Assembly (NCBI GenBank): GCA_029582165.1
Contig: CM055888.1
Span: forward strand, 11,724,001-11,788,000
Reading direction: 5' to 3'
DNA length: 64,000 nucleotides
Origin: Portulaca oleracea
Taxonomy: Eukaryota > Streptophyta > Magnoliopsida > Caryophyllales > Portulacaceae
The position numbers and the translations under genes are program-made. The first letter of the stretch is position 1, and each line of letters starts with the position of its first letter. Positions 25,385-36,475 of this stretch are shown one piece after another. The notes below the pieces were generated by a model. The model ran no database searches, was not told where the DNA came from, and worked only from the letters and a program-made list of their open reading frames with translations.

Positions 25385-25623
25385 TGTTATAAAATAATAT
25401 ATTTATTTGTGAATGTCCATTAATATCTCTTAGGTGGTTAGGGTTTAGGAGGATTTTTATGATGTGATCTCACTATATAATTAGTATAAATACCCCTTGT
25501 GGGTTATGAATAAACGATCGTTCATTCTCCTCCCTCAATCTCTCTGTGTCTCTAATGTTCTTCTCTATTATTCTTCTCTATTATTCTCTATGTATCGCGT
25601 TCATCTATTATTGTTTCATAACA
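25385..25623 (+). repeat. 3' LTR of the Copia element
   Basis: A 239-bp copy of the 5' LTR, TGTTATAAAA to ATAACA, preceded by the purine tract CAAGGGGGAG. Confidence 0.9.
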
Positions 25624-25956
25624 TGCACAACATGAAAAATTAATTTTAACTTTAACTAATTTGAGTTGAGTATTTGCTTATGAAAAAAGTACAATACATA
25701 TTCAAACTGCAGTACTACATTTGTACAAATTAAATATTTGTTTAAACTTGTCGCTGTCATAATAGCATGTGAACACAATTTTAAAATGAATATTATTGTT
25801 GATTTAACAAGTACTTCTTTATGATACACATTGAAATTACTTAGCAAAGTGACCAAAAAATAGTTATATGTTTTACTTTTATATAATAAGATGTAAGGGA
25901 ATAAAAAGTTATTTGTCATCTACCTATAATACATATGACTCAATAATTCATATTCC

Positions 25957-27382
25957 TCTATAATATAAAAGAGGCTTATGGCCTGGGGGTGACCAAAGTT
26001 TGTTTGAGCAGCCAGCCTAGCTGCCTACTTGTTTATTATCTTGTGTTTATACACAAATTTACTTTTTTATCCTCAAATATAATAACTAGGAGTGTTCATG
26101 GATCGGGTACCCGAACCGATTGAATAATTTTCCGGTTACTCGAAAATTTGGGCCAGCCATACTCTCGAACCGTAATCGAAAGTTTCGGGTACCCGTAAGT
26201 TTCGGATCAGATACCGGTTAACCAAAAGACCCGATTAGTTCTAATTTTATGAGTTTTCGCTTTCATTATTTTTAATTTTAATTTGTAAATTTATAATTAA
26301 AGCCACTAATTTTATTGTTATTTGAAAGAAAGTGAGTCACACTATGCTAAATACATGTTAATTTTGGGTAATTCGAGTAATTTGCTACTATAATTAAAGC
26401 AACTAATTTTTCATTTATTATTTTGATTATTATTATTTTAATTTCGGGTACTCGATTTTGATTAGGAGCCGACCCGTATTCGAATCGATTACTTGTTTTT
26501 TCCGATTTGGGTACCCGACCCGATTAAAATCAATTTTTTTGGTTTGGGGACTGGGTAACGAATTTTTGGATCGGGTATTTCGGGGCGGGTTTTTTTGAAC
26601 AACCCTAATAATAACAAGCACATTGCGTATCTGTTTGTCCTGTAGCTTGTCTTCACACATGAAATTTACACGTTTGCCCTTAATATAATATAATAATAAA
26701 TAGTTTGCTTTGTAACTTATGTTATTTAACATTTTGTCATCCAATACAATATAATAACAAACGACTTGCTTTAGTAGCTTACATTCATCCTTGAATTTAT
26801 TGTTTTACCCTCGAATACAATAACTAGGATATTAACATCAATTGAAAATTATGTTTTTAGACCAATCAATTCAGACAGAGGAGTTGAATCAATATTGTGT
26901 GTATATTGGTTAAGATCAATACATGTCATGCATGTGTTTTTCTATTTCATGCAATTTTGACTTTAAAAATACGAACGGGATGTATTTAGATTAAGATAAA
27001 CACGAATAAGTTTAGTAGTTTGAAAACTTGGGTCTTATTCTTTTAGAGCATAAGATAGTTGAAGGGTGGGAATGTGGGATAGAATGAGCGAATAGGATAA
27101 TCATTGAAAATTTAGGTCACATCAGTCACATCATTTAAGTATATAAATTTTTAAATATATATTTTATAATTTTTACTGAGATATTGGGAGTAAGATAAGT
27201 CACATTATTTATTAACCATATGAATATTTACATATATATTATGTAAGGTAGGTAAGGAAGTTTTAATAATGTAATAAAAATAAAATAAAATAACTACAAA
27301 TATGATAGATAAGATAAATTTATCATACATCATTAAAAAAAATATGGTCTTAATTCGTCCGTAGGACGGGCCATAAGACTAG
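25957..27382 (+). mobile_element. Probable non-autonomous Helitron
   Basis: The left end starts TCTATAATATAAAAG. The right end has a short hairpin (CGTCC-GTA-GGACG, about 27357-27369), then a short spacer and CTAG followed by T, the Helitron 3' pattern. No Rep/helicase gene. The 5' end is preceded by C rather than the usual A, so the exact left boundary is uncertain. A hAT MITE is nested inside. Confidence 0.5.
26087..26607. mobile_element. hAT-type MITE (521 bp)
   Basis: The ends are TAGGAGTGTTCA and TGAACAACCCTA. They are flanked by a perfect 8-bp duplication, ATAATAAC (26079-26086 and 26608-26615). The interior carries GGGTACCCGA and CGGGTA motifs. It is nested in the putative Helitron. 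Confidence 0.9.
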
Positions 27383-27642
27383 TGTAATAGAAAATCGTAG
27401 AAGGTCATGCATATGCTTCTTGTGTCCATAAATACAAGCATAGTTATAGGACTCTAGTAATCAAAATGCTTCACATTGGCTTGAAAATAGAAAGAGCTTA
27501 ACTTTTCTTAGATGATGAAATAATTACAAATTTCAGGAATGCCAATACGTTGGGGACATAATATTATTTTCAACTAACAATCATATCAATATATGGATAA
27601 ATGGGACAAATAACTTCATATGTGAGCATTATATATAATTCT

Positions 27643-28044
27643 GGGAAATTTCATTTGGTAGGATTCAACTTTTGCCTATTTCAAATTGTCAACCATTTTC
27701 GAAATTATTCCAAGTGGTAGACTTATGTTGAAAATTATTCCAAGTGGTAGGTTTATTTTGCAAACTTTAAAAATGATTCAAAGTTGTCAAACATTTTAAA
27801 AACTATTTCAAGTTGTCAAGAATTTTAGAAATTATTCCAAGTAAGTTGGGTATGATATTGATAGCGAGAGCAAAATGAAATTGAGAGAGGAAGAAAGTTT
27901 TGCGAGTAATATTTTAACAACAGTACAAGAAGGAGCTCATGAGATGAAATAATTTTCAAAATAAGCCTAACACTTAGAATAATTTTTACAGTGGTTGATA
28001 ACTTGAAATAGACAAAAGTAGAAGCCTACCAAATGGAATTTCCT
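27643..28044. mobile_element. MITE with long inverted repeats (about 60 bp)
   Basis: The left end GGGAAATTTCATTTGGTAGG is mirrored at the right by CCTACCAAATGGAATTTCC, and the pairing continues inward (ACTTTTG-CTATTTCAA). The target duplication was not resolved. The interior has imperfect direct repeats around ATTATTCCAAGT. Confidence 0.7.
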
Positions 28045-28860
28045 CGTAAATTTTCTTGTCTATCCTTATCACTTACTATATCTCCACAAATCCACATGTT
28101 TACATAGGCATTTTCAAAGATATTAGCAATTAAATAGAATAATTATGAAAAATGTTGCCTAAATACCTTCTTTTCAACTAAATAGGATGCATTTATCCAA
28201 CATTCCTATCTCCTTCATCACAATACAAAGTTTCATCACAAATTAAAAGCATCAACATTTCAAGGATTCATATAGAATATCTAAACAATCACTTAATAGA
28301 TAGCTCAGAATAATAATTAATATGTTAACAGAAGTTAAAGAGAAAGTTTGGTGATAATGTTAGTATGTTACTTGTAGTTGTCAAGATAATCCTTGAGGAG
28401 AGACAACTATGAATTGCCGGTAGTAGCAATATAATTAAGACTAATAACAATTTAATTATAATTTGAATAAAGTTACTCAAAATTCATATTCGTACTTTGT
28501 TTAATCTATCTTATCATATTATAAAGTTTTGACCCAAATCTTTAAAATTATATTTTGCTCATAACTTTCATTTTTAGTTAGTTTTAATAGTGAAAATATC
28601 TACATAAATGGTGACATAAAACAAAAAATGAAACCAATACTCTGAAATCTCGCACATACAAGATATGGAAGGGTTGGATACATCAGTCTTCACCAAAATT
28701 TTACAATTTAAGAGACTAATTCCAATTGCAAAAGATTTATATATCATTCGCTACCTATATATGAAAATTACTTTAGTGCATGACAAACTGAATTGAAAAA
28801 AAGAGATCTTTTTCAATTATCCATAGTATGGATATATAAGTGTTGACATATAAAATGAAA

Positions 28861-29272
28861 GATTTTTGGACGTCAATAATACCAACTTTGGGGGTATTGA
28901 ACACTAATAATACAGACTATTTTCTTGGACACTGACATTACCAACTGCCGACTTATTTTCCACCAATAGTATACCACCGATTTGGTATGGTTTTGACTCA
29001 TGGAAAGATGACGTTGCTCCATAATGCGTGACGTGGAAGGTAGAGCTTGTGTAAAAAATGTTGACGTGGACACTAATCTGCCTTCCACGTCATACATTAT
29101 GGACCCACGTCATCTTTCCAATGGGTTAAAACCATAACAACTTGGCGGTGTACTGTTGGAGGAAAATAACTCGATAGTTGATGCTGCTAGTGTCCAAAAA
29201 AATAATTTGTATTAAAATATTTAATAGTATCCAAGACTCCCAAAGTTGATATTATTGACGTCCAAAAATCCT
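28861..29272. mobile_element. Foldback MITE, copy 1
   Basis: The two halves are inverted copies of each other (about 200 bp per arm): TTTTTGGACGTCAATAATACC at the left and TATTATTGACGTCCAAAAA at the right, with CACGTCA/TGACGTGG near the centre. Non-coding. Confidence 0.8.
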
Positions 29273-29298
29273 AAAGTTGATTTTAGAGCTTAAAATTG

Positions 29299-29706
29299 GA
29301 TTTTTGGGCGTCAGTAATACCAACTTTGAATTGGGGGTGTTGGACATTGATAATACATACTATTTTCTAGTAACACTGATAATACCAACTATTGACCAAT
29401 TTTTCACTAACAGTACACCACCGATTTGGTATGGTTTTGACTCATTGAAAAATGACGCAGCTCCATAATGCGTGACGTGGAAGGCGGAGCTTATGTAGAA
29501 AATGTTGACGTCAACACTGTTTTGCCTTCCACATCACACATTATGGAGTCACGTTATCTTTCCGATGAGTTAAAGTCATAACTACTCGGCGGTGTACTGT
29601 TGGAGGAAAATGAGTCGATAGTTGGTACTGCTAGCGTGCAAGAAAATAGTTTGTATTATTAGTATCCAATACCCCTAAAGTTTGTATTATTGACGTCCAA
29701 AAACCC
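29299..29706. mobile_element. Foldback MITE, copy 2, in tandem with copy 1
   Basis: Same structure and family as the element at 28861-29272, diverged by substitutions and separated from it by 26 bp. A related half-element occurs at 54515-54660. Confidence 0.8.
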
Positions 29707-30385
29707 CTTAAAATTTGTATTTTAGTTTTTTAATCTATCTTATTGTATAATATAATTTCGTTCCAATCCGTTGATATTGAATTTTGCTCTTAAATTTCAA
29801 TTCAGTTAGAGTTAGTGGCTGAACACATTGACATAAGTGGCGGTATGTGCTATAAATAAAAATATTTCGAGCTAAAAATTCATAGTTGAGTTTTTTTAGT
29901 CCATCCTATCGTGTCATAATGTTTTAATGGAAACCATTCAAATTGAATTTTACTATTAAGTTCCAGTTAGTTTTAGAGGCAAAAGAATGTTGATATATGT
30001 GACGATATATGTTATCAGATAAAATTATTTGGACCTTGAAATTCATATTTGAGCTTTTCTAAATATATTTGATCGTATTGCCAAGTTTTGGGCGAAAATA
30101 CTTTGAAGAATGAATCCGCTCTTAAATTCCAGTTAAGTTTAGCAGTAAAAATATATGCAATAATCACCATATATGTTGTAAAATAAAAGAATTAAGAGAT
30201 ACAGAATTCTTATTCATTATTTTATAATTGACCTTATCGTATTATAATGTTGTTTTTTTTTTTGAAAGCAAATTTCTTGATGTTTTAAAAAATGTTTGTC
30301 ATAAAATTCACATTTTGAGATACACCATCTTGAGTTGGTAAAACACAAAATATTGTCACTGGAAAATAAGTTGCACTACTATTTA

Positions 30386-30562
30386 GGCATCCTTTTTTTG
30401 TGCGTTAACGCAACTAACTGCAATGCAAATTACCGCAATCTACCGCAACCTATCTCAACATACCGCAAATTATCATTACCTTTTTTACTATTTCCATCGC
30501 AACTTACTGCAATTTACCGCAACTAACTGCAACGCAAATGCAACACACAAAAGAACGGTGCC
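30386..30562. mobile_element. Tourist-type (PIF/Harbinger) MITE, 177 bp
   Basis: The ends GGCATCCTTTTTTTGTGCG and CACAAAAGAACGGTGCC are flanked by TTA on both sides (30383-30385 and 30563-30565). The interior is made of CGCAACTTACCGCAA-like repeats. The same family recurs at 31352-31650 and 40490-40770. Confidence 0.85.
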
Positions 30563-30622
30563 TTAATTCGGTTGTCAAACATAAGCATTTTTAATCTTAA
30601 TCATTGTAATAGTCGTCAAAAT

Positions 30623-30879
30623 TGTTAGACTATAAAATCATTTCTGAGGCTTCAACCATTAGTTTTAAGTTTTTGGTTGAGATGATTTCACATGGTATCA
30701 GAATCAGACCTGAACAGGAGGTCTCAGATTCGAATTGAATCTCAGCACCCCCATATTCATTTGCGCAAGGTGAAGGGAGTCTTTGCAGCATTCGCGTAAG
30801 GGGATATGTTAGACTATAAATAAAACCATTCATGGGGCTTCAACCATCAGCTTAAACTTTTGGTTAAGATGGTTTCACA
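30623..30879 (+). mobile_element. TRIM-like miniature LTR retrotransposon
   Basis: Two direct repeats of about 70 bp (30623-30692 and 30807-30879) begin TGTTAGACTATAAA and end TTTCACA. The first is followed at once by TGGTATCAGA, the match to plant initiator-tRNA-Met primer sites. A purine tract, AAGGGGATA, precedes the second. The internal region is only 114 bp. The second repeat is also followed by TGGTATCA, so this may be part of a longer LTR-internal-LTR-internal array. No clean target duplication. Confidence 0.65.
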
Positions 30880-31351
30880 TGGTATCAATAATTTTATAAG
30901 AATCCTCAAAAGTTCAGCACAAACTGAATTATCGTATTAGTATCAAGAATCAACACATATTAGTACTTAGAACTGGATCTATTTCACTGGTTCAGAAAAT
31001 AGTTAAAATTGGGAGGACATAAGTTTTTGAGTAGCAGAAGATGAAAGCAAAATGTATGTTATGAAGTTATACGTGAATGTTATTCCCTCAAATGAAATCT
31101 GATGACATGATTGTTGTACTTATGGCGTAATTATGGTTTGCCCTAAACGCATGAAACATCAAAATGAAGGGTGAACCCTAAAAGACAAAGAGATGAGGAG
31201 GAAGTCACCAAACCAAGTGGGGGGCAATTTGTCATCGACTCCATGTGCCTCAAGGCTATGATTTGTAATCCTCAAGGCGTAGGACAATTCTTTCCCTTTT
31301 CTTTTCGCCTTTTAGTTTTTACACTAATGCACTGCACTAAATTAACATTAG

Positions 31352-31650
31352 TAAGACTTGGGACCTCTTCTTTTTGTGCGGTATCACAACACGCTGCACT
31401 TTGCTGTAACCCACCACAACATACCAATTTACCACAATTCACCACAACCAACTTTTTCAAATTTATTTTATTTCTTTATTAAAAAGTTAAAATCTCACTT
31501 TTTCCAATTATTTTTTCACATTTACCAACACAATTTACAATTGTTAAAAACAAAATCCAACACAACTTACTACAACCTATCACAATCGACCACAATTCCA
31601 CCACACCGCACCGCGCCATACCGCAGCCAGACATATAAAAGAACATGGGG
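31352..31650. mobile_element. MITE related to the 30386 family
   Basis: Has a left end GGGACCTCTTCTTTTTGTGCG and a right end ATAAAAGAACATGGGG, with a run of ACCACAACC-like repeats between. The boundaries are less clean than in the first copy. Confidence 0.55.
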
Positions 31651-31653
31651 TTA

Positions 31654-32780
31654 GAGCATGTAAAGTTCAGTGATAAGTGGTAGGTATGGTAAATGTTAGA
31701 GTTTTTAAGTTTTGGTAAGTTTGATAAATTTATATAAGTAGATAACTTTTTACAAATATATTACATTAAATATACAAAATGAACAAAATTAAAAGTTAGA
31801 GTTTAAAATTTTACAATTTTCAAATATTTAAATAACTTAAAAATTTAGTAATTTAAAAATTAAAAATTAATAAACCAAAAAATTTAAAACTAAAAACTAA
31901 AAATTTTTAAAATTAAAAATTCAAATAGTTTAAAACAAAATATTTTAATTACTACAAAATTTCAAATTTTAATAATTTAAAACTAAAAAATCAAAATTTT
32001 GAAAAATTTAATAAATTAAAGTTGAAAAAAATTAAAAAATCAAACAAAAAAATTTTAAAAATTCAAATTTTAAAAAATTAACAACTAAAAATTTTAAAAT
32101 TTAAAATTTAAAACTAAGAATTTTATAAAACATTATGAAGAATAAAACAAACAAAATTTGAAAATAAAAAATAAAAAATATAAAATTTAAAATTTAAAAA
32201 TTTAAAATTTAAAATTTAAAATTTAAAAATTTAAAAATTAAAACTTAAAAAATTTAAAATCTAAAAATATAAAATAATAATAAAACTTTAAAATTAAAAA
32301 ATTAAAAAATTGAAAATTATTAAAAAGTAAAAAAAACATAAAAAACAGAAAAATTTTAAATTTTAAAAATTAAATTTTTAAAAAAATTTAAAATTTAAAA
32401 TTTAAAATTTAAAATTTAAAATTTAAAATTTAAAATTAAAAATTAAAAATTTAAAATTAAAATTATTAAAAATTTAAAATTTAAAATTTTAATTTTTAAA
32501 AATTTAAAAATTAAAAATTTTGAATTTTAAAATTTTAAAATTAAGAAAATATAAAATTAAGAAAAAAAATAAAACATAAAAAATAAAAAAGTTTTAAAAA
32601 ATCATAAATTAGAAAATAGAAAACATAAAGATAAAAATTATAATAATAAATAAATAGTTGCTCAAATGTAAACTTTTGTATTTTTGGTAAGTTTTGGTAA
32701 GTTTCGATAACTTTTGGTAATTGTCATTAATTTTGGTAGAAATTTACCTAGAGTCACTTACCCCCGAAGTTTACATGCCC
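31654..32780. mobile_element. AT-rich non-autonomous PIF/Harbinger-type element
   Basis: Left end GAGCATGTAAAGTTC and right end GAAGTTTACATGCCC are inverted, flanked by TTA at the left and TTC at the right (a decayed 3-bp duplication). Most of the interior is AAATTT/TTTAAA low-complexity DNA. The left end of a sister element begins only 3 bp downstream (32784). Confidence 0.6.
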
Positions 32781-33054
32781 TTCGAGCTTATAAAATTCAG
32801 TGGTAACTGGTAAATGTTATTTTTTATAAGTTTTGGTAATTTTTGATAATTTTTAGTAGGTTTATGTATGTTTAGATATAACATTTGGAAAATTGTTATC
32901 TTTTAATATAATATTAAATATGTGAATTATAGTTCAAAAAATAAAAAATAAGGAAAAAAATTAGAGAAATTAAAATTTTCTTTTTCTCTTTTTTTATATA
33001 TTTTATTTTTTATTTAATAATTTGATTTTTAATATTTTAAAATTTATATTTTTA

Positions 33055-33243
33055 AAATTTAAAATTTAAAATTTAAAATTTAAAATTTAAAATTTAAAAT
33101 TTAAAATTTAAAATTTAAAATTTAAAATTTAAAATTTAAAATTTAAAATTTAAAATTTAAAATTTAAAATTTAAAATTTAAAATTTAAAATTTAAAATTT
33201 AAAATTTAAAATTTAAAATTTAAAATTTAAAATTTAAAATTTA
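33055..33243. repeat. TTTAAAA heptamer tandem array, about 27 copies
   Basis: A nearly perfect 7-bp tandem repeat of TTTAAAA over about 190 bp. It is preceded at 31800-32580 by imperfect DNA of the same composition. Confidence 0.95.
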
Positions 33244-33329
33244 ACATTTGACATTTAAATTTAAAATTTAAAATCTTTTTTATTTTTTTCATTTTTCATT
33301 TTGTAGTTTCTAATTATTAATTTTGAATT

Positions 33330-34220
33330 TCATCTGTTCAGCGTATGCATTTGTGAAGTATTCAAGGATGAGTACTTAAGGAAGCCGACTCAAGCTGACA
33401 TAGACTGTCCATTACTAGTGGGGGAAGCGCCTGCTTTCCCGGGTATGTTGTGGAGCATTGACCTCATGCATTGGACTTAGAAAAATTATCCAACTGCATG
33501 TGACAATTTTAAACGATTTTACAAAGTACTCATAATGATCCTTGAAGCAGTTGCTTCGCATGATAGTTGGATATGACATGCCTTCTTGGGATAACGAGGA
33601 AGTTTGAATGACATAAACGTTTTACATTGTTCCCCTGTATTTCTTGAGTTGTATCAAAATCGAGCTTCAAAATGTTAGTACGTGGTGAATGGTTGTCATC
33701 ATAAAATGGCCGGGATACTTTCTATCCGATGGAATATAACCTAAGTAGGTGACCTTTGTGAAAACAATCCTGTACCCCAAGGTCCAAAGAATAAGTTATT
33801 TGCTAAACGTCAAGAATTTGTTACGATGCACATCAAGCTGGCATTTGGTGTACTACAAGCTCGCTCTGGCATCGCTCGTGGTCCAACCCGATTCATAGAG
33901 GAGGATGACCTTGGAATAGTTATGAAGACTTGTGTAATTCTTCACAACATGATTTTTGAAGATGAACGTGACTCATATAACCTCTCATTCGAGTATGGGC
34001 AAGTGGACAGTTCAACTACAAACATTAATGTGCGACGTTATCATCATCCGTGGTATGAAAGTTACTTCCGACAATTAGTAATTGTCCACGACCCGACAAC
34101 ATATGCACAACTCCAACATGATTCAGTTGAAGAAATATGGAGTCGACACCTTAGACGAAAAAGACAACGAAACTACCATAATTTAGTTACTTTTATTGTT
34201 TTTTTGGGACCTTTTTGATA
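33330..34220 (+). pseudogene. PIF/Harbinger (HARBI1-like) transposase pseudogene
   Basis: Broken frames give, in order, YLRKPTQADI, EAPAFPGMLWSIDLMHW (first catalytic Asp region), MILEAVASHDSWI, and then an open 130-codon piece (33826-34218) containing LAFGVLQARSGIARGP and MKTCVILHNMIFEDERD. These match plant PIF DDE transposases of the Plant_tran/DDE_Tnp_4 type. Stops follow HW and SWI, and frameshifts break the middle, so it is dead. The left TIR of its element is probably at 32784 (GAGCTTATAAAATTCAG); the right TIR was not found. Confidence 0.85.
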
Positions 34221-34659
34221 ATTTTAAATAACGTATTCATGATTTTAAATGTTATGTTTTAGTTACTTTTTTTGATAATTTTTGAATATGATGTTCGTGA
34301 TGTTAAATGTTATGCTTTAGTTATTTTACAATGACATGTCAAAATTTAATGGAATGTTGCTTATTTTTTATAATTTATATTAATTTTATAATTTATACTA
34401 ATTTATTGACTAGTTTTAGATTGATAAATTTTTGATCAAGTATTTCGTAAAAATAATTATATGAAATAACTCAACACAACAAAATTATTTAAGTTTCTAA
34501 ATGTAAGGCCTATACTCATTTTTTAATTAATTTAAACAAAACTCCAACTCACAATTGAAAAACAAGTTATTATAGAGAGTTTAACTCTAACTCTAATTAC
34601 AAGTGCTCAACCAAGATAGAACTATTTTCATATTCGTTACAAAGGTACAATATGGTATA

Positions 34660-34879
34660 CTACCTCTGTCCCATAATCTTTGTCATCCCAACTACTTTAA
34701 TAACATTGGAAATGAGGGAAATTTTTTTTATGAATTGGCCAATTTACCCCTGCAAAGTCCAACGCATAATAAAAATGAAAATTGTTGGGATTCTAAATAA
34801 ATTTAATTTAACAGGGGTAAAATAAGAATAACAATTGTTGGAATTATAAAAGTAACAAATAAAAAGGGGACAGAGAGAT
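34660..34879. mobile_element. Stowaway-type (Tc1/mariner) MITE
   Basis: The ends CTACCTCTGTCCC and GGGGACAGAGAGAT are flanked by TA on each side (34658-34659 and 34880-34881). 220 bp, non-coding. Confidence 0.8.
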
Positions 34880-34881
34880 TA

Positions 34882-35676
34882 ATTATTATGACAAACAAAT
34901 TGACACGAAAGTAATATTTACTTAAATCTCAAACTTCCATTCGATGAGATTTACCGTTTACGCAATCACAAAAATCCTTCTAAAAATTTTGCTGCATAGT
35001 AAAATGCAACAGTAACTTTCATATTCCATCGTTGATTCATTTCAAATCAATACCAAATCACCAATAATGTGGTACTAAGTTTAGATAAGAGGTCCACCCA
35101 TGAATTCAACATAGCAAAAATTGTACAAAGATAACAAAGAAAGTAGAGCGAAAAACACGAAGGGGGAAAGAAAAAAAACACGCCCAATTGAGATAGGGCG
35201 AAGAGTAGGGCTTGCACGCGTGACAATCGTCGGATATTCATTCATCCGTCTCCTGCGCTGTGCAACGCAACGTTGGGTAGCCCCACCTCACGACAAAACC
35301 CCTTTGCTAATTGTTATGGGGGAAGAGAGAGACAGAGAGAGAGAGAGAGAGAAAAAGTAGAATGTATGTTTGTGTGACTGTGTGAAGGAGTCCCCCACTT
35401 AGAGATAGATAGAGAAAGAAAGCAAGTCTCTTCTTCTTCTGTATCTGTGGTATCCTCATCCCTCCGATTCTCCAGATCCCCTTCTCTATCTACTTTCTTT
35501 CTTCTCTGCCTTTTACTTCCTCTCTCTGTTTGGTTTCCCCCCTGTTTTTTTTTATCTAATTCTGCTCCAAGAATCGCCCATTTCTTCGTTTTGATCATCG
35601 TTGTTTCTGGGATTCACCCGATTTAGCGTCCTCTCAACTGGGTTTCGTGTGGATTTTGGAGCTGCTTTCTGGGTAG
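34882..35676 (+). promoter_or_regulatory. Promoter region and first untranslated exon of the MCTP gene
   Basis: Contains a GA microsatellite (about 35329-35352) and a pyrimidine-rich leader (35425-35640) ending in GGGTAG before a GTAAGC donor at 35677. The transcription start is not fixed. Confidence 0.5.
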
Positions 35677-35969
35677 GTAAGCCTTCTCATTTTATTTATT
35701 TCTGTTGACTCAGAGTTTTTCTTCTTCTTTCGTTTATGTCTGGCATTTTTTTTGGGGTGAATGAGAATGAATGGCTGACTGAATGTTTTGCTTATGCTTC
35801 TAGGGTTTCTGCTAAGTATTTATTTCTGTAAAAAAAAATCAACTTTTTTAGCCTCTGTTGTGGGTCTTAGAACATGCATGGAAGTATATTTGTGGCAATG
35901 TGGAACTTTGTGCTGTGATTAAAGATGATATTTTGCTGATTTGTTGATAAACCTTTGTGGGTTTTGCAG
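35677..35969 (+). other. Probable 5' UTR intron of the MCTP gene
   Basis: Donor GTAAGC at 35677 and acceptor TTTTGCAG ending at 35969 delimit a 293-bp T-rich intron in the leader. Inferred from the splice signals and T-richness only. Confidence 0.45.
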
Positions 35970-36302
35970 ATTTAAGACATTTGAGATCTGTAAAGAGCTT
36001 GAACCAGCCCTCTCTGTGATTTTCTCTCTCTCTCACCTAACCTTTTGTGTTCTCTTTCCCTTTCCATCTCCTCTTTCATTAATTCTCAACTCTCAAATTG
36101 TCTTCCAAAAAAAAAGAAAAATATCCCAACTCTTAATCAGCGTTAATCTAGCCATCTCTTCTTCTTCCAACGTTTAATCTCCCAATCCTGAGCGTAAAAT
36201 CTCCCTTGTCTGGCCTTCCCTAGCCGTTACTTTAAATGCAAAACCCGTTTTCCGATTAATTAGGTAGCATTTATTTTTCCAAGCCAAGAGAGAGAAAAAA
36301 AA

Positions 36303-36347
36303 ATGATGAAGGAAAGTATACCAAGCAATGTGGCCGTTGTGTGTTGA
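36303..36347 (+). promoter_or_regulatory. Upstream ORF (14 codons) in the MCTP leader
   Basis: ATGATG opens a 14-codon frame ending TGA at 36345-36347, about 130 bp before the MCTP start. If this part stays in the mature leader, it could lower translation of the main frame. Confidence 0.35.
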
Positions 36348-36475
36348 GTATTTATATATAGTTTGAACTCTGTTCCAGGATTACGGGTTTATCAGTAACG
36401 GTTATTCAAATTTCAAATCTTTCTTCCTTAAAAAACCTCTGTGCTGAGAGGGCTGTTGTTTGAGATACAGAGAAA

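Larger units (their letters stand above)
19292..25623 (+). mobile_element. Degenerate Ty1/Copia LTR retrotransposon, both LTRs present
   Basis: A 6.3-kb element with near-identical LTRs and near-matching flanks TGAAC/TGCAC as a 5-bp duplication. A CGTTATCAGCACC segment follows the 5' LTR (probable primer-binding region). A purine tract, CAAGGGGGAG (25375-25384), precedes the 3' LTR. The order is LTR, hairpin-repeat leader (19784-20832), gag remnant (about 20987-21280), integrase, reverse transcriptase, purine tract, LTR. Coding parts are full of stops and frameshifts, and an RNase H domain was not found, so it cannot be autonomous. The LTRs differ mainly by a 6-bp TGTATC insertion in the 3' copy and a few substitutions. 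That suggests the leader and LTRs are younger than the coding decay implies, perhaps through trans-mobilisation. Confidence 0.92.

Noticed and set aside
26433..26744. 103-codon minus-strand open frame
   Set aside because: It crosses the right end and target duplication of a hAT MITE, so it is a chance frame.
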